Of a stretch of DNA of 64,000 nucleotides, positions 1-12,372 are shown piece by piece. Both the position numbers and the translations under genes were made by a program. Source of the DNA: Astrocystis sublimbata (taxonomy: Eukaryota; Ascomycota; Sordariomycetes; Xylariales; Xylariaceae); the NCBI GenBank assembly GCA_022453515.1, contig JAJNNY010000072.1:1-64000 (forward strand). The letters run 5' to 3'. The notes below the pieces were generated by a model that was not told the DNA's origin, did not search any database, and worked only from the letters and a program-made list of their open reading frames with translations. Every line of letters starts with the position of its first letter. Positions within the stretch are counted from its first letter, which is position 1.

Positions 1-778
1 TCTGTCGGTCCTCTTCATAATTTCTAATGTGCATTTCCAGGTCTTGTCGGTCGTCATTGTAGTTTTGCAAATAGTTGTTGAACCGATTAGACATGTCTCT
101 GGAGATCTGTTGGTGCTCGTTCGAACTTTGAGACCAATGAGCCCTCTGTAAATCGTCTAGTGTTTTCCGGTGAAGGTCTATGTTTTTCAGTACACCTTGG
201 AAAGAGTCCTCGTGGTAGTATTTCCAATTTATGTGAAAGGTAATTCTCCAGTCATATCCGGTGAATAGCTGAAGCATCTTGCGTTGGAAATGCAACAAAT
301 CTTCGTACATGTGAGCCAGACATATTGATGCCTCGGTCTTTTCTATCGCCAGAGACGCGTTCAGCCTCACAGACGGCAGACGGAGGCCAAGGTCCCGATA
401 TGATTGAAGAACTTCATCAAGAGCAGCTTTCTCATCCCTCCCTTGTACCACCTATTCCAACGTTAACGCACTGCTTTCCGTAGCTGTCTTAAGATGGTAC
501 CTCACAAGTAGGATATGCTTCACAGGACCCCAGACACAGGCTGTTTGGTCATGTGATAGGGGGATTACATCTGTAATTCCTTCGAGGGCCGCAATGAATG
601 GATTGATTCTCTTGAAATCTCTGAGCAAATTTCGCCGTTCTAGAAGGCTTTGGAAGTCCAAGATCTGGCGTTTGAGATCTTGTACTTGTGTTCCCTGAAA
701 TTTCTCGAATAGTCCAGGGGTTAGTTGTTCCCTAAAATTGCGTGAGGCCTGCTCCACGATGTCTTTCGCTGCATCCAT
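1..778 (-). CDS. DUF7708-type N-terminal region of a probable NACHT/STAND-like protein (partial, runs off the left edge)
   Basis: The gene starts at the ATG at 778 and reads leftwards out of the window, so only about 240 N-terminal residues are visible. Exon 1 is 506-778. A 54-nt intron (452-505, GTGAGG...ATAG) carries an in-frame TAG, and its length is a multiple of three. Exon 2 is 451 to the edge, giving a join of ...WGPVKHILL and VVQGRDEKAALDEVL... The segments RNFREQLTPGLFEKF, CVWGPVKHILLV and LDEVLQSYRDLGLRLP are typical of the DUF7708 domain that precedes NACHT and ankyrin regions in fungal NLR-like proteins. The last visible part (DLHRKTLDDLQRAH, QISRDMSNRFNNYLQNY) is helical. The NACHT part is not in the window, so the class is inferred from family architecture. 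The alternative to the intron is a nonsense mutation at 452-454. Confidence 0.72.
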
Positions 779-1828
779 CGTTACTTAAATAAGTAATACA
801 CATGAGGTATGTCAGCATAACAATCTCACAGCACACGACCATGGGCGAGAACTTGAGCGGATAGAATTAGAATCAGGTGGCATAGGGAGGTTGAAGCTTA
901 ATTCATTTCTTGCGGCGACGGAAATTGTGATAGTATTCTCGCCGGTGGGCTGGCTTTCACCCAAAGAGGATCATAATGGCGCCTCATTTGGCTTCCAATC
1001 AGATCTGCTGTGGAATGATAGATCGATCGCCAACGGAACAAGGCATACTCGCAGTCGGCCCATGGAAATGCACAACGTGAGGCGGTGTCTGATTAATTGC
1101 GCATTGCATTGCATAGTCGCTGCCTCACTGCTCAGCTGATTATACCTCATACCCAACCTTTCTAGATACATCAAGTAGGCTTATGAAGCTGGGATTGGTG
1201 TGAAGGCAAGGAACCCGCAGCGATGCAGAGGCTCGCGCACCAGAGTGGGCGTTGCTCAGTGCAGTGCTTCGCCTCTTTAGACCCCTGCGACGTATGACCA
1301 AAAGCTGCGGGCATACCGTAATGTGCTCGGCAACTTATGCCCTCATCCAATAATGCGACCTAATACCAGGCTAAGAAGGCAGTGCATCAGCCAAAATCCA
1401 TCCGTGAGCTTCTTAATGGAGAGTAAGGCATCGACGACTTACACCAACGGCGATGGGGGGGGGCCGACAGCCTTGGAAATACAGTGCATTAGGTACCTAC
1501 TTAGGCCCCTTACGTTAGGGAGCTTGCAGGCTCTACGGTCCCTACATGCTAGGCACCTTAATCACTGCAGTCTGCATGCGAGTTTGCCTTGCAAGCCCCA
1601 GGCTTACACAATGCCACCCTCAATCCACCGGCTTAATATTGAGAACAACACAAATGCATAGCCTCCAATCAAATAATACTCGGAGATGTTGGTCGAGTAT
1701 ACCACGAGCAATGAGCTACAGTAGCTGGGCTCACCACTTTTGTCCAACTTGGCCAAAAAGACGATACTTTAAAATGACATAACGAATTACAACATCAGAA
1801 GTCGATTGTTCGTTTGACCCGTATCAAC
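779..1828. other. Intergenic region between divergent DUF7708-type and SNF2 genes
   Basis: About 1.05 kb shared upstream region of two divergently transcribed genes. Short open frames here lack coding character. No RNA gene, long repeat or transposon terminus is recognised. A run of eight G is present near 1457. Confidence 0.5.
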
Positions 1829-4800
1829 ATGTCGTTCACTTTACCTTCATTTCCTAGTGACGAGTTTGAAAACCCTTTTTAGTAAGTTTCCCTTACTGTG
1901 CCCGAACTCTTTGACAATGCTTGCTAACCTGCATTCCGATCAAGCGCCTCTAGTGATGACTCTCAGGAGCACCGGAGCCGGTTTGAGTCCATTTTGGATG
2001 ACAATGCCACTTCCAGCGGTATTGTAGACCCTATCAATTGGGTGAACTCCAACTTGGTCATTCTTCCAGAGGGATCGTTGGGGCATGACCAGAGCGAGCA
2101 CCCAGGACAGTCAGAGATGATCAATGGTGGACGAATATGTTATGGAATGATACACGAGATCCAGGTCAAATTGTCCGAGACGCACATGCCAAAACTCGTT
2201 GAAAAGCTGCAACATGAGGCCCAGGTAACAGCTGCAGAACGTGTCCTCAGTTTCGCTATTGAGAGGAAAGTCGACCACCTCAGCATCGTGTTTTCTGACG
2301 GTGTGTCTCTTGGTATTTTGCCTACCTCCATTTTTGAATGTTTCAGCCCCATATTAGAGCGTGGCCCGGACTTCTTCCTCGAGGCCGTCACTCGTAGACA
2401 TGAGCTTCATGAGAAAGTCAGAAGAATAAGCAAATCCTTCGACCGAAAGATCGGCGTGGACATTAATGTGTATGGGCCACGCGACTCAATGGAGAAGATC
2501 GGTGATGAACTTTCAAGGAAGAAGCTGGTGAGCAACCCTCAGGCCTATGTTATTCCTAAGTCGGCATCTCATGTTCAAACTTCATCTTCTTGGTATGAAC
2601 ATGCTTATACAGAAACACCAAAACACAAAACATCTTGGAATAATGATATGCTCTGAGGGACGGTACTAATTCAGAGTGTTGAAGTGGCTCCAAAGACCTG
2701 ATAATCATCAGAAAGAATATACATATGAGAATCCCCACGTTGTCACATTCCCAGGGATCTCTCATACTACCACCGGCGTCAACGATATGCCGGGAGCTGT
2801 CGACGAGCAAGGGCAACTTGGCACACAAGATAGAATCGAAAAAATAGTGTCGGAGGTGCACGCATCCCTGCATAGAGATGGAGAGCTAGAAATTACTGCT
2901 GGTGACCGAAGATTACGAACGCACCTTCTCGAGTAAGTAGGCTTCTATTGGGCAGCTATGTGATAGGCAAGGTGTTATGGTTTGTAATGAGCTAACGAGC
3001 ACATCTTCAAGCCACCAACAGCGGGCATTGACGTTTATGAAACAGAGGGAGTCGGGAGACATCCCAGAAACATATCGGCTCTGGCAAAAATCTTTATATG
3101 AAGGCCAAACAATGTACTTGTCCAAGATCGAATCTGTCAATGCAAATTGCTCATTTCTCTTCCTAGGTACATCCACCGGGTGACGAAGACTAGGTCTACT
3201 GTCCAACCGGACGAAAAGGGCGGCGGTATCCTTGCTGATGAAATGGGCATGGGGAAATCTTTGAGCTTGCTAGCGCTTGTTCTCGAAACCCTCGACGAGG
3301 GTCGTAATTGGGCTCGACAAAGACACAATGAGATATGGCAGAACAGTCGCATTACGAAACATTCACGTTCAACATTGGTCATCGTACCGTCGGCACGTCA
3401 GTCAGGCCACTTCCACTTTTTGACACTTGAAATGGAAGAGAAAGCTAATGCTACTGTAGTGTTGATCAATACGTGGCTGAAAGAGATTCAGGAGTGAGTC
3501 TGTCTTGTGTCGAATTTCCAAGAGTATCTATTGACACGTGCTCGGTAGGCATCTAGGTGGAAGCATAAAACATCTCAAATATCATGGGTCTGACAGAGAG
3601 AAAGACCTAGAGGTTCTTTGCGATTCGGATCTGATATTAACGACATATCAGACGCTTCGATCCGAGTTTGCTAATAAAAGAAGCCAGCTACATAAGATCG
3701 AGTGGTACCGCATTGTACTCGATGAAGGTAACCATCATTCATCTCAGCAGCCCTGTAGCTCGTCGGACCCAGTTAACAAGCTGCAGCGCATGTCATACGA
3801 CGGCCATCGAATACTTTTTATAGTACGTGTATGGAACTAGAAGCTAGATCACGATGGTGCCTTACTGGAACGCCAATTCAAAATCGACTCCTAGACATCG
3901 GTGCCCTATTTGCCTTCATCCGTGCCGAACCATTCAGCAGCATTGCCCAGTTTCGGCGGTTCATTGTCATCCCATTTGATCAAGGCAATGAAATAGTCAA
4001 AGACCGCCTGATACACCTCTACGATTCGCTCTGTCTTAGACGTGACAAGACCAGCCTTCATCTCCCGGGCACTGAAGACGATCACAAGGTGCTGAGTTTT
4101 AGCGAAGACGAGAGGAAGCAGTATGACAGTACAGCTGAAATCTTGAAGCGATCTATGAACGAGAAGGTCGGCCAGTACAACAAACACCGTGAATTCGGAA
4201 TGTTTCAGGCTCAGTTGCAGCTGCGTATTCTCGCCAACCACGGCACTTTTCAGAGGCCCTTTTCGTGGAAGAGACTAGCACTCTCGCTTGACGAGTCCCT
4301 GGCTGTCAGCCTCGGCACAGGCTTTGAAAGCAGGTGTGACGGGTGCGAGCAGCTCAGACCAGCGCTTACTCCGACGACGAATGATTGTGGTCATTTCTGT
4401 TGCGCATCTTGTCTTGAGCATATGGAAGAACTACTGAAGCCTGAAGATTCAATCCTGTGCCTTCGATGTCATTATAAAGACGCCGTACGATGCCTTCGAA
4501 CCGACACAGTTCCGACACGCAACAACAACAAGGTCAAACAACCTCTGCGCGATGCTTTGACTAGGAGTGTGTATTTCAAGGACGAAGGCTACTCTACTAA
4601 GATGAATCAATTAGTTCGTGACCTCAAGAATCACACGGAGGAGCTGAAGAGGCAAGCCAACTTCCATCAGAAAGAGGGTATGTATGCATGCACTCGAAAC
4701 TGCTAACACTGTCATATAGTATTGTGTTCTCATGTTGGACGCACACGATGGATCTTGCTGGTCGCCACTTGAAAGATGCAGGCATCGATTATTTGCGTAT

Positions 4801-5354
4801 AGATGGAGACACACTCATGTCAAGAAGACAGCACATTCTCGACGAATTCGACAAAACATCAGGTGCTAGAGTGCTACTCAGGTGCGTCCCCAGCTAGTTG
4901 TTCCTTGTTTCGCAACCCTAGACGTGAGCTGTCACTTCAAGGCTAACACATCTGAAGTGAGTTCTATGTTGCTTGAGCGGAGATTGACGGTCGAGGATCC
5001 GCTCATTGGGTAATAGCAAACATACTTTCCAATCCCGACTGACCTGTTTTTTTATTTATAGTGACAACTGGAACTGGTGCTTTCGGGCTGAACATTACTG
5101 CTGCAAGGAGAGTTTTTATCTTAGAGCCCCAGTGGAACCCGAGCGTTGAAAATCAGGCGATCGCACGGACAACTCGTCTAAATCAGAAGGAGAAGGTACT
5201 TGTGATTCGCTATCGCATAGAGGGCACAGTGGAAACGGTATGTAGAGCCTTGATTCTAACCTTGCCTTGTGATCATGGTCGAAATATTAACTTGAAGCAG
5301 GAAATGCTATCGCAGCAAAAACAGAAGCGGGAGATAGCAAAGTTGGGATGGTGA
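1829..5354 (+). CDS. SNF2-family DNA-dependent ATPase with RING finger (HLTF/Rad5/Rad16-like)
   Basis: Probable chromatin or DNA-repair translocase of about 830 residues. Inferred exons: 1829-1881, 1954-2527, 2685-2932, 3012-3113, 3167-3396, 3460-3493, 3549-3727, 3787-4681, 4720-4881, 5062-5237, 5301-5354. They restore the helicase motifs: GGGILADEMGMGKSLSLLAL (Walker A), LVIVPSALLINTW, VLDEAHVIR (DEAH box), RWCLTGTPIQN, a RING-type cluster CDGC...CGHFCCASC...CLRC inside the ATPase core as in Rad5/HLTF, then IVFSCWT, TTGTGAFGLN and EPQWNPSVENQAIAR. The conserved C-terminal EMLSQQKQKREIAKLGW is present. Two junctions are unsure. The intron at 4682-4719 would be only 38 nt. The join 4881/5062 is out of phase by one nucleotide; the family sequence would be VLLMTTGTG. 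Either a tiny exon is missed or the gene carries a lesion. The ATG at 1829 follows from splicing 1882-1953. Confidence 0.85.
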
Positions 5355-6300
5355 TTGATCCTCCATCATTCCTATCAATAAGTCCTTGCGTACAATTGTT
5401 CCGTGCGTCGTACTCTGATGGTGCGGTGAATCAAAGAAGTGGTTGATCTACTACCAAGGAGTAATCCCAGATGAAGAGGGCTGAAAAGTTAGAAGGCAAG
5501 TAGTTGTGGACGCGCAGTCAGTGCAGCATTCGGGTAGTTTGCAACTGCAACAAGCTGTGACTAGACGATCGCAGTTAGTTGCATACAGTCTATGCGCTTG
5601 AATGACTGTATGCATCTACTTGCAAACAGATTATCGACTTCCTCGTCGAACATTGTTTCAAGCAAACACAAGAATTGCTTTTTGGTCTTGATCCAAGTAA
5701 ATGGATAGGGTCTGTTTGCAGTTGGTCCAAATGAGGAAGGTTGTCCGACGCTCAACACGTAATAGTGGTCCCTCAAATGCAGCTGAGGCCAAGGCACACA
5801 CAGCAGCCACACAAGTTTGAGTGACCGGCTATGAAATATGATTGAAACTACTAAGTTTATTGTGATGGATGTGGACTTCCCAGTTTCTCGGTATCTCTGC
5901 AAGCGTTGTTGGGTTGCTGACTACCTACTTGGTTTGGTATTCTTCGTTGTCGTCCTGTTGTATTGTAGCAAGTATGATTTGATCCTGCACAAATACGTAA
6001 TTTCAGCGCAGGTGACGAGAAGCACTGCCCAAATCCGTTCCATTTTGATTAGATGAGTGCATTTATGTATGTCTGTAGCTATTCCCATCGCATGGCTGGC
6101 CTGGCAGGCAATATATTGATCTCTGGGAACAGCGGGGTCTTGATGCATCGCAAATACCTACGCTGACATGTTGCGTTTAGTCTAACCTTGATGTGGTACG
6201 CGAGGTTATCTACACTTTCGCATCATCCTCATATGTAAGATTGCAGGGCACAGGTCGATCTGTGATATGCGTTATAGCGTACAAGATGCGGGAATGTATA

Positions 6301-6323
6301 CTAACTAACTAACTAACTAACTA
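6301..6323. repeat. (CTAA)n microsatellite
   Basis: Five perfect CTAA units plus CTA, directly visible. Intergenic. Confidence 0.9.
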
Positions 6324-7490
6324 TACGGATGCTATATACGATTTGAGAGTAGGACTGCGACCAACAACGGTGCTCAGCCCTGATGGCATCAAATTGTCCT
6401 GTTTCAAGACTTATACAGTTGCCAATTTCGAACTTCGGATTGAGTGAAACGACCTCTAGCGCGAACGTTTATTCCTGTGATAGCGGGCGCATGTCGATCA
6501 TTTAAGGTTGCATGGCACTACGCATGTGAAGACGATTCTTACTTTCAACTTACAAGTCACCCACCACCTTCCAAGATCGGTAGGCTCCACAGGGGCAGGG
6601 CACACAGGCTGTCATCCTGTTGCGCCTGTGTGCCTGTGTGCCTGTTTAGAAGCGACCATCAACTTGAAACCAGCTGAGCTATAATTAACGGCGGATTCAA
6701 GACCCTCTCCCAAAGCGGGCGCTTCTCAGCGCCCCCTTGTTCATTTAATCCAACCCACCGAGGCTCACAGCAGCCTCTTTCAGCAAAACGTAGGAGGACT
6801 ACCGCACCTGGGTACCCGGTACCCCATAAACCTGTTTAACGTACCTGATAGGGCAAAGGGGCAGCAAACGGCCGGGCACGATGCCCCAAACCGTCTCCAA
6901 GTCCAACCCCCAATGCCAGTCTCCCGTGATGTTCAAAGGACCACGCCGTGCCAGGATCAGGGGCAGCTCCTCCTTTCGATATAGCGCCGGCTTTCCCATA
7001 GGATCTACACTCAACTTGGTCAGGTACCACCCGTATGTGTAGATCCCCAGAGCATGGGAATCGCCTGTTTGCTATACCCATATCCTGTCTTCAGTACTAC
7101 ATGCGGCTCAAAGTCTGGTGTCTAGTGCTCACGTTTATTCCTGTTGCAATGCAGAGATACACACTACGGCGTCAGATGCCAGGCAGGCCGGGTCCCGCCC
7201 CCATCACGCTACGGGGTGCCGGTGCATTTACTTGCTATCTGGAGGAAGGATGCCGACTTGCCTGTTGCGTCGACATGTAACGTGTCTTGGTTCCCACGAG
7301 GCGGTTGACTGATGACCGCCTCCTCCAGCAATGGGGCGATGGATCAGGAGGCTCTGGCTCAGTGCACCATGATCTTGCCATCGACCTAGAACTACAAATA
7401 AGCAACGATGCCGCATTCCAATATCGCTTTTTCTCACTGGCCAGCCACGCTCTGACTTGTGTGTACCCGACAATCGCTCATCTCTCATTC

Positions 7491-7498
7491 TTTATAAG
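7491..7498 (+). promoter_or_regulatory. TATA-like element upstream of the chitinase gene
   Basis: TTTATAAG lies 57 bp before the chitinase ATG at 7555, behind a pyrimidine-rich stretch. A plausible core-promoter element for an inducible secreted enzyme. Position and sequence are the only support. Confidence 0.3.
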
Positions 7499-7554
7499 AA
7501 GCCTGTTGCTTTCGGCCATATCCACGTTCTTTAACATTGGTAGCATCATTCCTT

Positions 7555-9010
7555 ATGCATTTCACCAAGGTATCAGCTGGGCTCGGCCTTCTGGCCGGAG
7601 TCGCCACGGCCCTTCCCACCACTTCTATCAAGGCTCGTCAGAGTTCCGGCCCCCTGAACGTCGTCTACTGGGGCCAGAACGGCGGTGGCACGATCGAGAA
7701 CAACGACCTCTCAGCCTACTGCACAGCTGATGCCGGTATCGACATTCTTGTTCTGTCTTTCTTATACCAATGGGGCAACGGAAACACCATTCCCAGCGGC
7801 ACCATCGGCCAGTCCTGCTTTATCGCCAACACAGGAGAGGGTCAGAACTGCGATGACCTGTCTGCGGCCATGAAGAAATGCCAGGACAACGGCGTTACGT
7901 TGATCCTGTCTCTTGGCGGAGCTTCGGGAGCGTATTCATTGGCATCGTCAGACGAGGCCAAGGAAATCGGCAGTTACCTCTGGAAAGCCTACGGTAACTC
8001 CGGTGACAAGTCGGTCAAGCGGCCATTCGGTGACGTCTTTGTCAACGGCTTCGACTTCGACCTGGAGCTGAACAAGGGCAACGAGTTCTACCCCGATATG
8101 ATCAACACTCTGCGGGATAGCTTCAAGAAGGACTCGAAGAACCAGTACTACATCACTGGAGCGCCGCAGTGCCCCATTCCCGAGCCCAACATGGGAGTCC
8201 TCATCGACAACGCCCAGTTCGACTACATCTGGCCGCAGTTCTACAACAACAACAACTACACGTGAGTTTGCTTTCCGATCGATCTCTGAATCCTTTGACA
8301 CTTTGTACTTACCCCTGGGTCGCACAGATACCCCTGCGCACTACCCATCAACGGCAACGCGCCATTCAACTACGACGGATGGCTAGAATACACCGCCAAA
8401 ACCCCCTCGAAGGACGCCAAGATCTTCGTCGGTGTCCCGGCCTCTCCCCTCGGAGCCAACGGCGCCCCGACTGGAGAGACCTACTACGCCACACCCGATC
8501 AGCTAGCGACCATCATCGGCGACGTTAAGAGCGAATCGCGCTTCGGTGGAATCATGATGTGGGCTGCTGGCTTCTCCGATGCTAACGTCATCGGTGGCTG
8601 CAACTACGCTCAGCAGGCGCGATCTATCCTCGACACCGGAGCACCTTGCGGCGGCGGCGGTGGTGGTAGCAACCCGCCTTCAAGCTCCACCTCGTCTGCT
8701 CCCGGTGGTACGCCCACGAGCATGCCCACGAGCTCTCCCACTCTGGTGCCCTCTGGCACTCCCACAAGTGCGCCCGGTGGCGGCTCACCCACCACGACGT
8801 CCTCTGCTCCCGCCTCGACCGGAACGGGCTCTGTTGCTCAGTGGGGCCAGGTAAGATTTACCATTTCTCTGTCATACATGTAATCAGCAAAAGTCAGACT
8901 AACAAAGTGATGATTCGCAGTGCGGTGGTAAGGGCTACACCGGACCTACCCAGTGCAAGTCTCCCTACACTTGCGTCAAGTCTGGCGACTACTGGTCTCA
9001 GTGCCAGTAA
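7555..9010 (+). CDS. Secreted class III chitinase (GH18) with C-terminal CBM1
   Basis: Endochitinase hydrolysing beta-1,4-GlcNAc bonds, 439 residues. Exons: 7555-8261, 8328-8850, 8921-9010; both introns have GT-AG ends. Residues 1-20 are a signal peptide ([20 protein letters not shown]) followed by a possible Kex2-type KAR site. The GH18 barrel spans about 30-310, with LSLGGASG (119-126) and the catalytic GFDFDLE ending in the acid E171, with D167 and D169. A Ser/Thr/Pro/Gly linker (about 355-400) leads to a CBM1 with the Q-W-G-Q-C-G start, GYTGPTQC and YWSQCQ end; the second intron lies at the WGQ/CGG boundary. The layout is that of fungal hevamine-like chitinases acting outside the cell on chitin of wall, insect or competitor origin. 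The in-frame codons upstream of 7555 lack an ATG, which fixes the start. Confidence 0.95.
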
Positions 9011-9872
9011 GACGTCATCTCTTTCACCGTCATGAACAGACGGTGATCACCTCTCAGATCAGGGGTTGCGACCATGGATTGAGCGCAAGGATCGGATCGA
9101 GAAACAAACAAACAAACAGATGATCGACAATCTCGATACTCCTGGCTTGGGGCTTGATGAATTTCAGGAAGGTTATTGGGATGGTAGCGCTCTGTTTTAT
9201 GTATATACTTTTTTTGGAACTGGAATGTCTCTGTTGAGCCATCTGCTGTACATACTTTCAATAGCGGGTTTTATGTCTTTTCAAAATTTAACACCTTCTC
9301 CGGGAATGCACCTATTTGCTTGAGTTTGCGAAGACACTAGCCAAGTGCAACTTGACTCTTGCTACAGGCGCTCTAGACCGAGATGCGGGGAGGTTGAAAT
9401 GTGGCTCGTGGTGTGTCAGAAATGATCTAGCCGGCGGATAGCATTGTCGCTGAGTGGTTGGATTGATATAACTTTTGTCTCAAACCGAGAGTAGAGTAAC
9501 CCGGGCTGTTCAACGCCACTGTGCAGTATGGGCTGAGTCATTGAGACACACTTCCACATGCCCCAGAAGTCTGATTCACAAGACGGATTTAACCGGCCAC
9601 ATACTTTCTGTACCAATGGTAAAGTGTGCGCATGCCAGGAAAAGGCGTGACTACCAACTTGGCCAACATGGTAAGGATCTGCCCATTTCTCTTAGACTAG
9701 CTTCCTGAAGCACTCAAAGCACATGTAGTTGTCACGCGCGAATTGCCTGTATCACAGTCAATTGCTGATATCACCTGTGTCGTGCAGTTTCAAATAGAGT
9801 AAGCATTCGCGCCATTGTCAGAACAGTAGGTCGTCATGTTTTCGGTCGTGTCGTCGTAAGCCCTTCCGTGTT
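9011..9872. other. Intergenic region between convergent chitinase and HET genes
   Basis: 3' flanks of two convergent genes. A short AAAC microsatellite lies at about 9103-9117. Nothing else recognised. Confidence 0.5.
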
Positions 9873-11567
9873 TCACTTGTTTTGCCCGTTCGTCTGAGGC
9901 CGCCTAGGAATACAATCAACGGAGAGATTGACCCTGAAGGACCATATACCATGATCCTGCTCCTTCTCAGCCGAAACCGACACCAGCACGATCTCGGCCT
10001 TGGTCTCGGAGACGCACCGGTCTAGGTCAGACTTGCCAAATTTTCTATCTACCGTGTTGCGCAGATGCAGGAGGTCTTGGGCTTCGTGGCCCTTTGTGAG
10101 ATCTGAGAGCTCGGCCCACAAGTAGGATGACGAGGAAAATATATTGCACCACGCGCGGACGTGTAGCCCGCCGTCGTTCACCTTGATGCTGTTCTTGTCG
10201 GTACTGGGGATCTGCATCAGGCCACAGACGAGAAGGCATTCGAATGAAGACCGGCGGGAAGTGGTTATGCGTAGACGACAGTAACCCGTAAAGCGCTGAT
10301 CACCCATGGTGATAAAGGTCTGTGAGTTCTTGTCCCAGGAGTAGTCGGGCCCTGTGACATTTATCGTGTATGGAAAATTGCACTCGCCCAAGCGAATGCT
10401 TAGACGGTGCTGTTCGTCGATGGTGGAACAGTCGTAAGTGCTGAGATCTTGAGGCGAATGAATCAGTTTCCTTCCGTGCTGCGAGATCATCGAACTCGTC
10501 CATCCTCGGTAGGTGTGAAGTTTGTCAGGATGCGCTCTCACCAAGCCGTAGTTGGGCGCTTTCTTCAGGTAGACTCCCACCGAGTCTTTCTCCTGAAGCG
10601 AACTTGGTTTCTTGGGGTCCTCGTCGCACTGTTCTCTCAAGATACAGCCTAGAGGAAGCAGATAATTTCCGTACTCGTCTGTGCCAAGTAAAGTGTGAAG
10701 TCGTATGCCTCGGTTCGTGATAGAATACTCGGTGGTCATTCTCAGATGATACGATAATTGCGCATCCCGACAATGGCGGAATTCGGATGGTGATCGCGCG
10801 AGTAGTCCCCGAAACTTTTGTCCATCTTGATCGGCTTTCCAGGCAAATATAGAGAGATCATGCTTATCATTGATGATCTCTTGCTGCAGTCGTGTGAATG
10901 CTCTCTCGCCCTCGCCGTAGATCAAAGGCATGTAAATGTCAAAGATGCCCAGCAGACAGTAGGCGATGTCCTCGACTCTCTTCGTTTGACGACCGGCGGC
11001 CCATGACATACGAGTCCCAGCTGGCGTCTCGTGCAGATAATCCGAATTCTCGAGAACCCGGGTTGACACGCCGGTGATGTTGTGTAGTGGGTAGATGAGA
11101 TCCGTCTTCGTACCTCGCATATTCCACTCACTGTCGTAGAATTCGACGGTCTGAGGAGCAATGAGCTCCTGCAATGTCCACCCCCGGCGAAACCATGCAC
11201 ACTCCTTCAACTCGTGCTCGGAGACCTGACCACCAGGCAGGAGGTCCTGTAGAAAGGTGAAACACACTGCGGATTCTTTGTACCAGCGAAACATGGAGTT
11301 TATGGCTTCGCCTAATTCGGCACTCGATGTCTTGTCGATGCAGCACGTATCAACCCAACACCATTTCAGCCCCCTTTGCCGTGCCAAATCACAGACGGCG
11401 GCAATTTTGCTGAAACCTTTCTTCTGAAGCCGGCCCTCAGCGTCCTGAAAATCCTGGAACGAGACCTCTTCCTCGTCAATCCAGGTGTGAGATAGCACGG
11501 CGTATGAACGTGGGGTGAGCGTTACTTGAGAGCGTAGCTCAAGAGTTGATGTGTCAATCAACCACAT
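9873..11567 (-). CDS. HET-domain (heterokaryon incompatibility) protein
   Basis: Intronless gene for 564 residues, starting at the ATG at 11567. The N-terminal HET domain is complete: YAVLSHTW near residue 23, then CDLARQRGLKWCWVDTCCID at about 59-78, SSAELGEAINSMFRWYK, and the ECAWFRRGWTLQELIAPQ block near 120-138. After it come DIAYCLLGIFDIYMPLIYGEG and AFTRLQQEI, the usual continuation in the HET-E/HET-D type. The C-terminal half (about 260-564) has no motif I can name; there is no NACHT, WD or ankyrin region. HET domains are TIR-related and trigger cell death in allorecognition. A role in recognition here is family inference; no partner gene is adjacent. Confidence 0.92.
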   Translation of the reverse strand: MWLIDTSTLELRSQVTLTPRSYAVLSHTWIDEEEVSFQDFQDAEGRLQKKGFSKIAAVCDLARQRGLKWCWVDTCCIDKTSSAELGEAINSMFRWYKESAVCFTFLQDLLPGGQVSEHELKECAWFRRGWTLQELIAPQTVEFYDSEWNMRGTKTDLIYPLHNITGVSTRVLENSDYLHETPAGTRMSWAAGRQTKRVEDIAYCLLGIFDIYMPLIYGEGERAFTRLQQEIINDKHDLSIFAWKADQDGQKFRGLLARSPSEFRHCRDAQLSYHLRMTTEYSITNRGIRLHTLLGTDEYGNYLLPLGCILREQCDEDPKKPSSLQEKDSVGVYLKKAPNYGLVRAHPDKLHTYRGWTSSMISQHGRKLIHSPQDLSTYDCSTIDEQHRLSIRLGECNFPYTINVTGPDYSWDKNSQTFITMGDQRFTGYCRLRITTSRRSSFECLLVCGLMQIPSTDKNSIKVNDGGLHVRAWCNIFSSSSYLWAELSDLTKGHEAQDLLHLRNTVDRKFGKSDLDRCVSETKAEIVLVSVSAEKEQDHGIWSFRVNLSVDCIPRRPQTNGQNK

Positions 11568-12372
11568 CTTGAATGGAAACTTTCAACCTGGTCGTGGACA
11601 CACAGACACAAGCGCTTCATATGTCTGGACTACATCAATACAACCAAGAAATCTAATGTTGAAATAAAGCAATTGAACAGGGAGAGAAATATTTGGGTCG
11701 ATCAAAAAAGAAAAGTCTGCCGACACACTCTGCGTTTTCGACGCCTTGGGATGTCTCAATTCGCCTACGCTTACGCTCAGGCGAAGGTTGCCTTCTTTTC
11801 CCTTTGGCGCATGGGAAACATTCCCGAAAGCGCGACAAGGATTATGTATCATCGTGGTCGCTTCCTGCATGAGTAGCTCGAGTAAGGCTTCCATTTTCCT
11901 TGCATGCTGGCTACACTCGAACGCTTACCTCTTAAGTCGTAGTGCAGCATCCGTCCTTCGCTCCTCCCCTTGCTCGGAGTCGGCTGGCGAGCTGGCAAAG
12001 AAGGTGGGATCTACTTTATTAACATCAAAGGACAGCACGAGAATGGAGGCAGGGGATAGTACATAAAGATACCTAGGGGAGGGTTGAGGCTTTGCGGTAC
12101 CTGACGCCTGAAAGCGCCCGATACGTCCCCCGCGATATGTACCTACGATAAGCACCTGTGTTGCCTGTTTAGGGACCCTTAGCCGGCTTAGATAGCTGCA
12201 CCGGCGGGGAGGTCAAGAGCGCCCCGCTAAAAATATAGCTGAAGCTATCAACCATCTTGAAGCATCGACATTGACAATCGACTCTTTCTGCGACTTGACT
12301 TCTCTAAGTCCTTACATACACCACAAGACTACCCCCAGCCAACTCGACCTCCCGACCCGTCACCAGGCCAAA
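11568..12372. other. Intergenic region between divergent HET and RPC37 genes
   Basis: About 0.8 kb of shared upstream sequence. Short frames on both strands overlap without domain character. No RNA gene or repeat seen. Confidence 0.5.

Larger units (their letters stand above)
5355..7554. other. Intergenic region upstream of the chitinase gene
   Basis: About 2.2 kb without a convincing gene. It holds a CTAA microsatellite at 6301-6323 and a short tandem GTGTGCCT stretch near 6625-6645. Frames here are short and without recognisable domains. Confidence 0.5.

Noticed and set aside
6301..6323. CTAA repeat as possible telomere-like sequence
   Set aside because: The fungal telomere unit is CCCTAA/TTAGGG; here the unit is CTAA, a simple microsatellite.
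9873..11567. HET gene as part of a receptor-effector pair with a neighbouring gene
   Set aside because: Neighbours are a chitinase and an RNA polymerase III subunit; no NLR or SesB-like partner is adjacent.
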